Shown here: in pieces, positions 1 through 5,375 of the stretch
Position numbering within the stretch: the stretch's first letter is position 1
Layout: every line of letters starts with the position of its first letter
Assembly (NCBI GenBank): GCA_002474325.1
Contig: DKNL01000255.1
Coordinates: 1 to 5,375 of the forward strand
Direction of reading: 5' to 3'
DNA length: 5,375 nucleotides
Origin: Opitutales bacterium UBA7389
GTDB lineage: Bacteria; Verrucomicrobiota; Verrucomicrobiia; Opitutales; Opitutaceae
The notes under the pieces: generated by a model
The model's database searches: none
Told to the model about the DNA's origin: nothing
The model's input: the letters and a program-made list of their open reading frames with translations, nothing else
Program-made: the position numbers and the translations under genes

Positions 1-410
1 ATTGGCTAAGGAATCGGGATTGCAGATGCTTCAAATCGGCCGATTAACGAGTTCATATCGGCTGCCGAATATATTGTTAATTTCGGAAACCCAAACGTCT
101 TACTGTGCCCCGAGGCACTTTACCGAGTTTGGAGGGCTATCGAAGTCATCCAGACGAATCGATCACTCCACTGCTCAAGGAGAAAAGCTGGGCACCGGCT
201 GTCTTCGATCCATCGCATTCCGTTGGTAAAGCTCTCTACGTAGAGACCTGTTCCATGGCTGCTGTCGCATACGGAGCAGATAGCCTTTCCATAGAAGCGA
301 ATATCGATTCAGTTACGGGCTTTGGCGATAATCCCAAGCAGGCGGTCAATCTTGAGGCGTTTCGACGGTTGCTGGAAAAGTGTGAAGCCATTTGGCAGCT
401 TAGATCGTAG
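1..410 (+). pseudogene. Degraded 3-deoxy-7-phosphoheptulonate (DAHP) synthase, type I-beta, C-terminal half
   Basis: An intact enzyme would condense phosphoenolpyruvate with erythrose 4-phosphate, the first step of the shikimate pathway. Three reading frames must be joined to recover the family pattern. Frame 2 gives MAKESGLQMLQIG (bases 2-40). Frame 1 gives INEFISAAEYIVNFGNPN and then VLLC (43-108). Frame 3 gives PRGTLPSLEGY and onward to a stop at 408-410. The last part keeps the signature DPSHS (His codon 216-218), the Glu in SIEAN (codon 294-296) and the Asp in GFGDNPKQ (codon 327-329), which correspond to the family's metal ligands. Between LQIG and INEF the family normally has about 29 residues, including the ARNMQN-like and KPVLLKRG-like blocks. 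Here only 2 bases separate them, implying loss of about 85 bp. A second, one-base loss in the C run at 108-111 changes frame again. From PRG to DPSHS the spacing equals that of the Thermotoga-type enzyme as I remember it. The gene begins before the window. Family assignment is strong; inactivity is inferred from two frame-changing lesions and the lost active-site block. Confidence 0.82.
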
Positions 411-449
411 AATACGTCCAATAAGAGCCTTTCGATTATCTGTTGGGGA

Positions 450-483
450 TGGTAGGACTCAATAAGAGTAGTCATCCCTACCA
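450..483. repeat. Imperfect inverted repeat (hairpin) downstream of the DAHP synthase remnant
   Basis: The arms TGGTAGG (450-456) and CCTACCA (477-483) are perfectly complementary over 7 bp. Inside them ACTC (457-460) can pair with GAGT (466-469) around the loop AATAA, leaving a 7-base bulge at 470-476. An alternative pairing of GGATG (447-451) with CATCC (473-477) competes with it. There is no T-run on the + strand afterwards, so this is not a canonical intrinsic terminator, although its place just after a gene end would suit transcript-end processing. The function is unknown. Confidence 0.4.
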
Positions 484-488
484 CTTAT

Positions 489-514
489 GGATAGCGGCTT
501 AATGAGTGCTATCC
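489..514. repeat. Perfect 7-bp inverted repeat with 12-base loop
   Basis: GGATAGC (489-495) and GCTATCC (508-514) are exact reverse complements separated by 12 bases. The hairpin lies 61 bases upstream of the preferred start of the phosphatase gene and 6 bases after the preceding hairpin. It could act in the leader of that gene, bind a dimeric regulator or help end upstream transcription. No T-tract follows and no known operator was recognised. Confidence 0.4.
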
Positions 515-575
515 CTGAAACCGCTGTCTGTACTTGTTGTTAGTGGAGATCGGATTTGGCTTCCCAGAAATCATC

Positions 576-1391
576 ATGTCCCGCAAATTCTCAGCAATGA
601 GTGGAGGTCTAGACGATAGAATCGCTTTTGGGAAAGAGCTATTGAGGGCGCAAGCAGAGATGTTTGTCCGTCATTTCGGAAAAGTGGAAAGCCAGTGGAA
701 GTCTGACGGATCGCGGGTGACGGAAGCCGATTCCGCCATATCCAAGTCTATTGAGTCCGAGTTGAGTAATCGATTTCACGACGATCTGTTCTTGAGCGAA
801 GAATTGGATCAAGACTCCTCGCCCGTTTCGGTTTCCAGGCGTTTTGCCTGGCTCGTTGACCCGATCGATGGCACGAATAATTTCGCCAGGGGCATCCCAT
901 CATGCTCGATATCAGTGGCATTGCTTGAAGAGGGGCAGCCCGTATATGGCTTTATCTACGATCATATGTCGCGTTCCATTTTCGATGGTGGTCCTGGGAG
1001 AGGTGTGTTTGCGGACGGGCAGGAAAGATGTATTTCGAACTCGCCACCTTCGCCGCAAAGTATCGTGGGCGGCCAGCATTGCGAAATCGAGAGGAACTTC
1101 AACGATGACAGGGCCCTGCAGAGCCGATTCAAGATCAGGAATTTTGGCAGTAGCGCCTTACAGCTCGCATATGTTGCCGTTGGTTTAATTGATGGAGTTA
1201 TTGCCCACAAAGTGAATACATGGGACATCGCGGCGGGGATAGCCATGTTAGAAGCGGGAGGAGGGAGCGTACGCTATTTTGTTCCGAATCCATTTCCGTT
1301 GAGTTTATTTGACGTAAGCAGCGAGCCGTTTGGCTACTTGGCGGCATCGCCTGCCCTGTGCCAAGCGATGATTGAGGCGACGGGTCATTGA
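576..1391 (+). CDS. Inositol monophosphatase family protein (IMPase/histidinol-phosphatase-like)
   Basis: A soluble Mg2+-dependent phosphatase of the IMPase superfamily, predicted to hydrolyse a small phosphate monoester such as inositol-1-phosphate or histidinol phosphate. Counting from the ATG at 576 (271 aa, normal for the family), the metal site is visible in order: Glu75-Glu76 in LSEELDQD, motif A DPIDGTNNF (Asp95, Asp98, Thr100), and motif B WDIAAG (Trp216, Asp217). Between the motifs lies the substrate-side segment FGSSALQLAYVAVGLIDG, typical of IMPase and HisN-type enzymes and unlike CysQ. The frame is open back to a TTG at 534, and another ATG lies at 597. None has a good Shine-Dalgarno sequence. 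I chose 576 because it gives a normal N-terminus, but 597 (264 aa) is nearly as good. The gene stands alone on its strand, after the DAHP synthase remnant and convergent with the permease. Substrate cannot be read from the sequence; the family call is secure. Confidence 0.93.
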   Translation: MSRKFSAMSGGLDDRIAFGKELLRAQAEMFVRHFGKVESQWKSDGSRVTEADSAISKSIESELSNRFHDDLFLSEELDQDSSPVSVSRRFAWLVDPIDGTNNFARGIPSCSISVALLEEGQPVYGFIYDHMSRSIFDGGPGRGVFADGQERCISNSPPSPQSIVGGQHCEIERNFNDDRALQSRFKIRNFGSSALQLAYVAVGLIDGVIAHKVNTWDIAAGIAMLEAGGGSVRYFVPNPFPLSLFDVSSEPFGYLAASPALCQAMIEATGH

Positions 1392-1412
1392 TAATGTGCT
1401 CGATCCTAGTTT

Positions 1413-3209
1413 CTAGAATTCCCAAATTAAAGGTATCAAGAAAATGGATATAGCAAAGCAGAGTAGGTTTAGAGGTAATCCCGCCTTCGTGAAATCGGAA
1501 AACCGATATCCGCCTGCACCGTAGACGTAGGTATTGGTTTGATATCCTATCGGCGTTGCGAAACTGGAGGACGCGGCGATCGCGACGGCGAATAAAAATG
1601 GTCTAACGCTAACGCCGAGCGATTCAGCGATTCCTATGGCCAGGGTGGCCATGAGGACAGCCGCGGCATTGTTAGAAAGCGACTCCGTTAGCAGATTCGT
1701 GAGAAGGTAGACGCAAGCCAGCATGATGTACGGTTGCCAGTTCGGCGCGACGATGCCGGTGACGGTCCCAGTCAGACTTTCGGCTAGCCAAAGGGATGCA
1801 CCCGTTTCCTCCATAGCAAGGCCCATCCCTAGCATTCCGTATATTATGAATAGGAGATTCCACTGCACGGCTCCATATCCCTCTTTAGGGCGGATACAAT
1901 TTGTTACAAAGAGGAATACGCAGGCCACGATTGCGCTGACAGCGATGGGAGCGATGCCGGTGGATGCTGAAATGACGATGCCGGCGATGGCTGCGAGAAC
2001 GACTCCAATCCTCCACTTTGAATTTTTCGATTGGATAGGATTGTCCGTCGTGAGGATGATATCCTCACTGGCCCGCAGGTTATGAATTGCATTGTCGGTG
2101 CCCAAAAGCAGAAGGGTGTCGCCGAATTCTAGACGAAGGGACCCGATCTGGTCGCGTACGTTTTTCCCTTTTCGATGCAACGCTAATACTACCATGCGGA
2201 ATCGTTGCTGGAAGTTCACTTCCTCGATCGTCTTGCCGAGAATTTCGGAGTTGGGACGCAGTATGCCCTCTACCATCATTCCCTCGTGAGCCGCGATTTG
2301 CTCGAGGCCGAGGTTCATTTCGCTGGCAAGATCGAGGCCCTCGATGCTTCGAGCTTTGGCTAGGCCCGAAGCGTGGCAGGCGAGCACTAGTCTATCTCCC
2401 GCTTTCAACACAATTTCGTTTGAAGGCGTTTGTAACGACGATCCGGACCGAACGATGTTAATGATGCGAATGCCCTTAGTTTTCATTAGCCCAGACTCTT
2501 CTAGGCTCTTGTTTATCACAGGCGAATCGCTATTGACGAAAGCCTCGGTAATGTATTCCCGGCGCTCGTCTTCAGAGAGAATCGAGGTAAGCGTCTCACG
2601 TACGGGCAAGACCTTGTTGCCGAAAATTATCAAATAGATAAGGCCAGATAGGAATAGGGGAAGGCCAACGAGTGCGAATTCGAACATGCCCATAGGCTTT
2701 TCGCCAGCCGTTTGAGCAACGCCGCTTACGATGATATTGGTGCTGGTGCCGAGGAGAGTACACGTGCCGCCTAGAATCGACGCATAGGAAAGGGGTATCA
2801 GGACTTTGGAGCCAGCGACGCCCACCTTCTTAGCCAGAGTGAGCACCACGGGTAGCATGACCACAACGACCGGCGTGTTGTTGATAAAAGCGGAAACGGT
2901 GCCGGCTATGAGCATAATGAATAGGAGGAATGGCCGGTAGCTAAATCGAGAGAGCCGCTGAAGCCCCATCGCAAGTCCTTCGATAATCCCGCATTTATCC
3001 AAAGCGGCGCTAATGACGAACATGGCCCCGACGGTTAGGGGAGCAGGATTAGAGAATACCGAGAAGGCTTTCTCGGATGGCAGTATGCCAGTTACCAGGA
3101 GGATCGCGAAAAGGGAAAGTGCCGTAACGTCTGGGGGAAGCTTTTCCCAGACGAAGCTAGCGAGGGCGAGCGCCAGAAGGGCGAATACAAAAAGGATTTC
3201 CCAAGGCAT
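1413..3209 (-). CDS. SLC13-family permease with two TrkA-C (RCK_C) domains
   Basis: A 598-residue inner-membrane transporter of the SLC13/DASS (ion transporter) group, whose members move sulfate, di- and tricarboxylates or other anions, usually with Na+. Hydrophobic segments occupy about residues 3-200 and 400-597. The two inverted halves each carry the expected asparagine motif: NNTPVVVV at 110-117 and SNNAAA at 512-517. GTSTN (154-158) and TPIGYQTN (552-559) are also family-typical. The soluble centre holds two TrkA-C-like domains, at about 216-292 (ending GDRLVLAC) and 300-380 (ending FGDTLLLLG), thought to be regulatory ligand-binding modules. This architecture resembles bacterial relatives of the SAC1/SLT sulfate-linked transporters, but the substrate is not determinable here. 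The ATG at 3207-3209 starts 12 bp after the DUF420 stop, with a weak AGG (minus strand, 3221-3223) that overlaps that stop codon. The gene is therefore probably the last of the cta transcript. No terminator was seen after its TAG. Confidence 0.92.
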   Translation of the reverse strand: MPWEILFVFALLALALASFVWEKLPPDVTALSLFAILLVTGILPSEKAFSVFSNPAPLTVGAMFVISAALDKCGIIEGLAMGLQRLSRFSYRPFLLFIMLIAGTVSAFINNTPVVVVMLPVVLTLAKKVGVAGSKVLIPLSYASILGGTCTLLGTSTNIIVSGVAQTAGEKPMGMFEFALVGLPLFLSGLIYLIIFGNKVLPVRETLTSILSEDERREYITEAFVNSDSPVINKSLEESGLMKTKGIRIINIVRSGSSLQTPSNEIVLKAGDRLVLACHASGLAKARSIEGLDLASEMNLGLEQIAAHEGMMVEGILRPNSEILGKTIEEVNFQQRFRMVVLALHRKGKNVRDQIGSLRLEFGDTLLLLGTDNAIHNLRASEDIILTTDNPIQSKNSKWRIGVVLAAIAGIVISASTGIAPIAVSAIVACVFLFVTNCIRPKEGYGAVQWNLLFIIYGMLGMGLAMEETGASLWLAESLTGTVTGIVAPNWQPYIMLACVYLLTNLLTESLSNNAAAVLMATLAIGIAESLGVSVRPFLFAVAIAASSSFATPIGYQTNTYVYGAGGYRFSDFTKAGLPLNLLCFAISIFLIPLIWEF

Positions 3210-3221
3210 AGATTAAGTTGC

Positions 3222-3659
3222 CTAATAAGTGGATGGCGGAAACCAAACATAAATCGAAAAATAAACCAGAACTCCAGTAACTGAAACGTACAGCCAGATA
3301 GGATAGGTCCAACGAGCCCAACGCTTGTGGGCTTCATAGCGTACTTTAATGGCCAAATAGAATACCCGCAGCACGAGTGGAACGATGGCTATTGCCAACA
3401 GAACGTGAGTGAGGAGCATTATCAGATAGGCGGTTCTGATAAAGCCCTCGGCTCCAATGGAACGATTTTGCCAGTTCACGGACCATTTATGGAAGATGTA
3501 GCCAGCTAGGAAGCAGACAGATACGGCGAGAGCGGTCGTCATCAAGTAGCGATGGGCCTTTTCATTCCCCTTCTTAATGCAAATCAAACCCGAAATAATC
3601 AGGACGGTTGCGATTGAATTAAGCAGGGCGTTTAGGGCTGGAATGCTTTCAGTGTCCAT
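3222..3659 (-). CDS. DUF420 membrane protein (YozB/CtaM-like), cytochrome oxidase cluster
   Basis: A 145-residue polytopic inner-membrane protein of the DUF420 family. Members are commonly encoded with cytochrome c oxidase or heme A genes, and one Gram-positive relative (CtaM) is needed for oxidase maturation, so a role in aa3-oxidase assembly is likely. Four hydrophobic segments are visible at about 8-28, 38-56, 75-103 and 119-139. The family's spaced histidines are present: His36 (AHRYLM), His57 (IFHKW), His85 (LLTHVLLA) and His111 (EAHKRWARWTYPIW), which may bind metal or heme. The N-terminal PALNALLNSIATVLI and the C-terminal YPIWLYVSVTGVLVY segments are highly typical. Length is near normal. 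The gene follows ctaB by 22 bp and precedes the permease by 12 bp. No strong ribosome-binding site precedes the ATG. The family is sure; the biochemical role is inferred from context. Confidence 0.92.
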   Translation of the reverse strand: MDTESIPALNALLNSIATVLIISGLICIKKGNEKAHRYLMTTALAVSVCFLAGYIFHKWSVNWQNRSIGAEGFIRTAYLIMLLTHVLLAIAIVPLVLRVFYLAIKVRYEAHKRWARWTYPIWLYVSVTGVLVYFSIYVWFPPSTY

Positions 3660-3681
3660 TTAGTTAGGAATCTATTTGAAA

Positions 3682-4611
3682 CTAGCCCAGCAGCCACCGG
3701 TCGATGACCAGACTGAAGAATACTGCCGGAAGGTAGAGGATTGAGTTGAGAAAGAGTTTTTTAGCGGCGATGTCGCGATTCTCGGAACGTGTAAACGCGA
3801 TCGCACGAATGAGCAACCATATAGCAAAAAACGTAGCCACCACGCCATATATCCATTTACAGTATCCAAAAAAGCATGGCGCTAGGCTCAGTGGGATAAG
3901 AGCGATGGTGTTGGAGAGGGCCCACCGCGCCACGCGATGCCCGCTTTGGTCGAGAACGGAGAGCATCGGGAAACCGCCTCGCTGGTAGTCGTCGCGATAG
4001 AGCCAGGCAATCGCCATGAAATGCGGAATTTGCCAGATAGCGAGAATGCCAAACAGAATCCATCCCAACGTGGAAATTGTGCCCTCGGCTGCTGCCCAGC
4101 CAATGAGCGGAGGTATAGCCCCGGGAATGGCACCGAATTCGGTGGCCCAGCGGGTAGCCCGTTTCATTGGCGTGTATATCCACACGTAGCTCGCGATAGT
4201 AATGGTGCCTAGGAAGCCAGCTAGCGGATTGGCTCCTAGATAGAGCTGTACCAAACCCATTATCGAAAGGATGAGTCCATAAAAGAGCGCGGCTTGCGGG
4301 GAAATCTGGTTTGTTGGGATTGGGCGCGTACGCGTACGCTCCATCAACGAGTCTTGTTCTCTCTCGAACCACTGATTCAGGGCGGCGGCTCCTCCTGCAC
4401 ACAGAGCAGTGCCGCCGCAAAAATGTACTAGCGTGCTCCAATCTCTGGAGGGCATTGCCGCCAAGTAACCAACGAGAGCTGTGATCAGTGAGAGCAAACT
4501 TAGGCGGGGCTTCGTGAGTTCGTAATAACCCGACCAAGATATATCTTTGCTGCTCGATGGCACGATTAGTTCGTTCGCGGTAGTTAGACTGTTGCTCTCT
4601 TTGAGGCTCAT
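3682..4611 (-). CDS. ctaB: Protoheme IX farnesyltransferase (heme O synthase)
   Basis: An integral membrane prenyltransferase of the UbiA superfamily that transfers a farnesyl group from farnesyl diphosphate to the vinyl group of heme B, giving heme O. In 309 residues the family hallmarks appear in order: ELTKPRLSLLSL (31-42), the first diphosphate/Mg2+ site NQWFEREQD (79-87) followed by RTRTRPIP (92-99), and YTPMKRATRWATEFGAIPG (146-164) continuing into AIPPLIGWAA. The second site follows, with WQIPHFMAIAWLYRDDY (193-209) and RGGFPML. The first site has Glu83 where many homologues have Asp (NxxxDxxxD). About nine hydrophobic segments are present, and the first ~25 residues form a polar, poorly conserved tail. 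The ATG overlaps the ctaA stop codon as ATGA (4608-4611), implying translational coupling of the two sequential heme A enzymes. DUF420 follows 22 bp downstream. Identification is very secure. Confidence 0.97.
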   Translation of the reverse strand: MSLKESNSLTTANELIVPSSSKDISWSGYYELTKPRLSLLSLITALVGYLAAMPSRDWSTLVHFCGGTALCAGGAAALNQWFEREQDSLMERTRTRPIPTNQISPQAALFYGLILSIMGLVQLYLGANPLAGFLGTITIASYVWIYTPMKRATRWATEFGAIPGAIPPLIGWAAAEGTISTLGWILFGILAIWQIPHFMAIAWLYRDDYQRGGFPMLSVLDQSGHRVARWALSNTIALIPLSLAPCFFGYCKWIYGVVATFFAIWLLIRAIAFTRSENRDIAAKKLFLNSILYLPAVFFSLVIDRWLLG

Positions 4612-5375
4612 ACCCGTGTTGCGGTTTCAAGGTTTCCGAGCTTCGCAGATTCTTTGGATGCAGAAGTCGATACCACTGGGGCATCTAAGCGAAATTTCAA
4701 GCTTCGTAGTGTCATCATCCAGCAAACCGCTAGAAGAAAGGCTCCATTGAGCATGTGAAAGGTCGCAACGTGAGGGTTCCGCACCGTCCAAATCGTCAAT
4801 GCTCCTAAGTAGATCTGAATCCCTAGGAGGGCCACGAGAGAAAGAGCCGAGAGCTTCATCGCTTTCCAGGCCGAACGATCCCAAATGACTCGAATTATAA
4901 ATGCTAGTATGGCCACGGAAACTAGGATCGCGCCAATTCGATGGGCGAAATGAATGGCGATCTTAAAGTCGAATGCGGGAGGTATCCAGTACCCGGCTGG
5001 GTGGCTGTAGGGGAACGACGTTATGGCAAGACCGGCGTAGCCATGCCTCATCACTGCCCCCATTATAAGTTGCAAGACGATCGCGAAGCCTGCTGCCATT
5101 CCTAGGTAGCTAACACCACGACTTGGAGGTGAGGAGAAACCAGCGGATCGATTTATCCAGGATCGACTAGCCATGACAGCGAAGGCGACAAGGGCGCAAA
5201 GGAAAATTTGGGCGAAGGTGGCATGGACGACTGCGAAGGATTGGGCGTATAGGTTGTGATCGATTTGCAAGTTGAGAGCGTCCAGCTTCACTCTCAAGCC
5301 TCCTAGAAATCCTTGCGTTACTACGAGAATGACTAGGGTAATTCCCAATTTTTTAAGTTGTTGGGACCCGTTTGT
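4608..5375 (-). CDS. ctaA: Heme A synthase, COX15/CtaA family (5' end beyond window)
   Basis: A membrane monooxygenase-like enzyme that converts heme O to heme A by oxidising the C8 methyl group, supplying aa3-type cytochrome oxidase. The last 255 residues are present and the frame is open through the right edge, so the true start lies outside. The in-frame TTG at 5346-5348 is not likely to be the start. Counting from the edge, family features are VTQGFLGGLRV (19-29), a likely heme-ligand His51 in FAVVHATFAQ, the mid-protein segment GAVMRHGYAGLAI (106-118), His142/His145 in IHFAHRIGA, and His207 in TFHMLNGAFLL. These three regions match the helix IV, VI and VIII ligand positions of the tandem four-helix-bundle fold; the first bundle's other ligand helix should be upstream. 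The C-terminal ~30 residues are polar and variable. The stop overlaps the ctaB start by 4 bp. Identification is secure, and cox structural genes are expected beyond the edge. Confidence 0.94.
   Translation of the reverse strand, partial: TNGSQQLKKLGITLVILVVTQGFLGGLRVKLDALNLQIDHNLYAQSFAVVHATFAQIFLCALVAFAVMASRSWINRSAGFSSPPSRGVSYLGMAAGFAIVLQLIMGAVMRHGYAGLAITSFPYSHPAGYWIPPAFDFKIAIHFAHRIGAILVSVAILAFIIRVIWDRSAWKAMKLSALSLVALLGIQIYLGALTIWTVRNPHVATFHMLNGAFLLAVCWMMTLRSLKFRLDAPVVSTSASKESAKLGNLETATRV

Noticed and set aside
1..410. Programmed frameshifting to express the DAHP synthase
   Set aside because: The C-run shift could in principle be slippage, but the upstream ~85-bp loss removes the active site and also changes frame, so slippage would not restore a working enzyme.
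236..484. An 82-codon minus-strand open frame across the DAHP synthase remnant and the following gap
   Set aside because: Most of it is the antisense of conserved DAHP synthase sequence. No family resemblance or ribosome-binding site was seen.
534..1391. Assignment of the phosphatase as CysQ, tied to sulfate uptake by the neighbouring permease
   Set aside because: The segment before motif B (SSALQLAYVAVGLIDG) is IMPase/HisN-like, not CysQ-like, and the two genes are convergent and not co-transcribed.
1411..1418. The palindrome TTCTAGAA at the permease stop codon
   Set aside because: It is too short, with no T-tract or GC-rich stem. It is expected by chance and is not a terminator.
2087..2461. 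A 124-codon plus-strand open frame inside the permease gene
   Set aside because: It is antisense to the TrkA-C domain region of a well-supported gene, has an Arg- and Ser-rich composition, and has no recognisable domain.
4326..4339. A 14-bp perfect palindrome GCGTACGCGTACGC
   Set aside because: It sits inside the conserved RTRTRP codons of ctaB and arises from alternating Arg (CGT) and Thr (ACG) codons. No second copy was noticed, so an operator role is not supported.
3857..4684. A 275-codon open frame on the minus strand overlapping ctaB and the end of ctaA
   Set aside because: It lies in a shifted frame of ctaB on the same strand. Its product is rich in Arg, His, Ser and Pro with no recognisable domain, while ctaB has every family motif. 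It is a shadow frame.

Overview
The window looks like ordinary bacterial chromosome. GC content is intermediate, genes are tightly packed, and the ribosome-binding sites are weak. The gene set is a DAHP synthase remnant, an IMPase-family phosphatase, an SLC13/TrkA-C permease and a ctaA-ctaB-DUF420 heme/cytochrome oxidase cluster. It points to an aerobic Gram-negative bacterium. The DAHP synthase C-terminus and the cta gene order remind me of Verrucomicrobiota (Opitutae-like), but that placement is an inference from memory and was not tested.

Left end (1-410, + strand): the C-terminal half of a type I-beta DAHP synthase, first enzyme of the shikimate pathway, readable only by joining three frames. 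Roughly 85 bp coding for the active-site block is missing near base 41, and one base is missing at the C run at 108-111. It reads as a decayed gene. A short non-coding stretch with two hairpin-forming inverted repeats follows (411-533).

Middle (576-1391, + strand): a complete inositol-monophosphatase-family phosphatase with all its metal-binding motifs. It converges on the next gene across 21 bp with no evident terminator.

Right two thirds (1413-5375, - strand): a compact run transcribed right to left. It comprises ctaA (heme A synthase, cut by the window edge), ctaB (heme O synthase, overlapping ctaA by 4 bp), a DUF420 membrane protein (22 bp gap) and an SLC13-family permease with two TrkA-C domains (12 bp gap). 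CtaB farnesylates heme B to heme O and CtaA oxidises heme O to heme A for an aa3-type terminal oxidase, whose structural genes presumably lie past the right edge. DUF420 proteins commonly sit in such clusters. The permease has no obvious heme role and is the unexpected member.

I found no RNA genes, CRISPR arrays, insertion sequences or integration signatures. I did not find a convincing new biological system. The observations best worth checking are the aroA/aroG-type pseudogene and the permease attached to the heme A operon.
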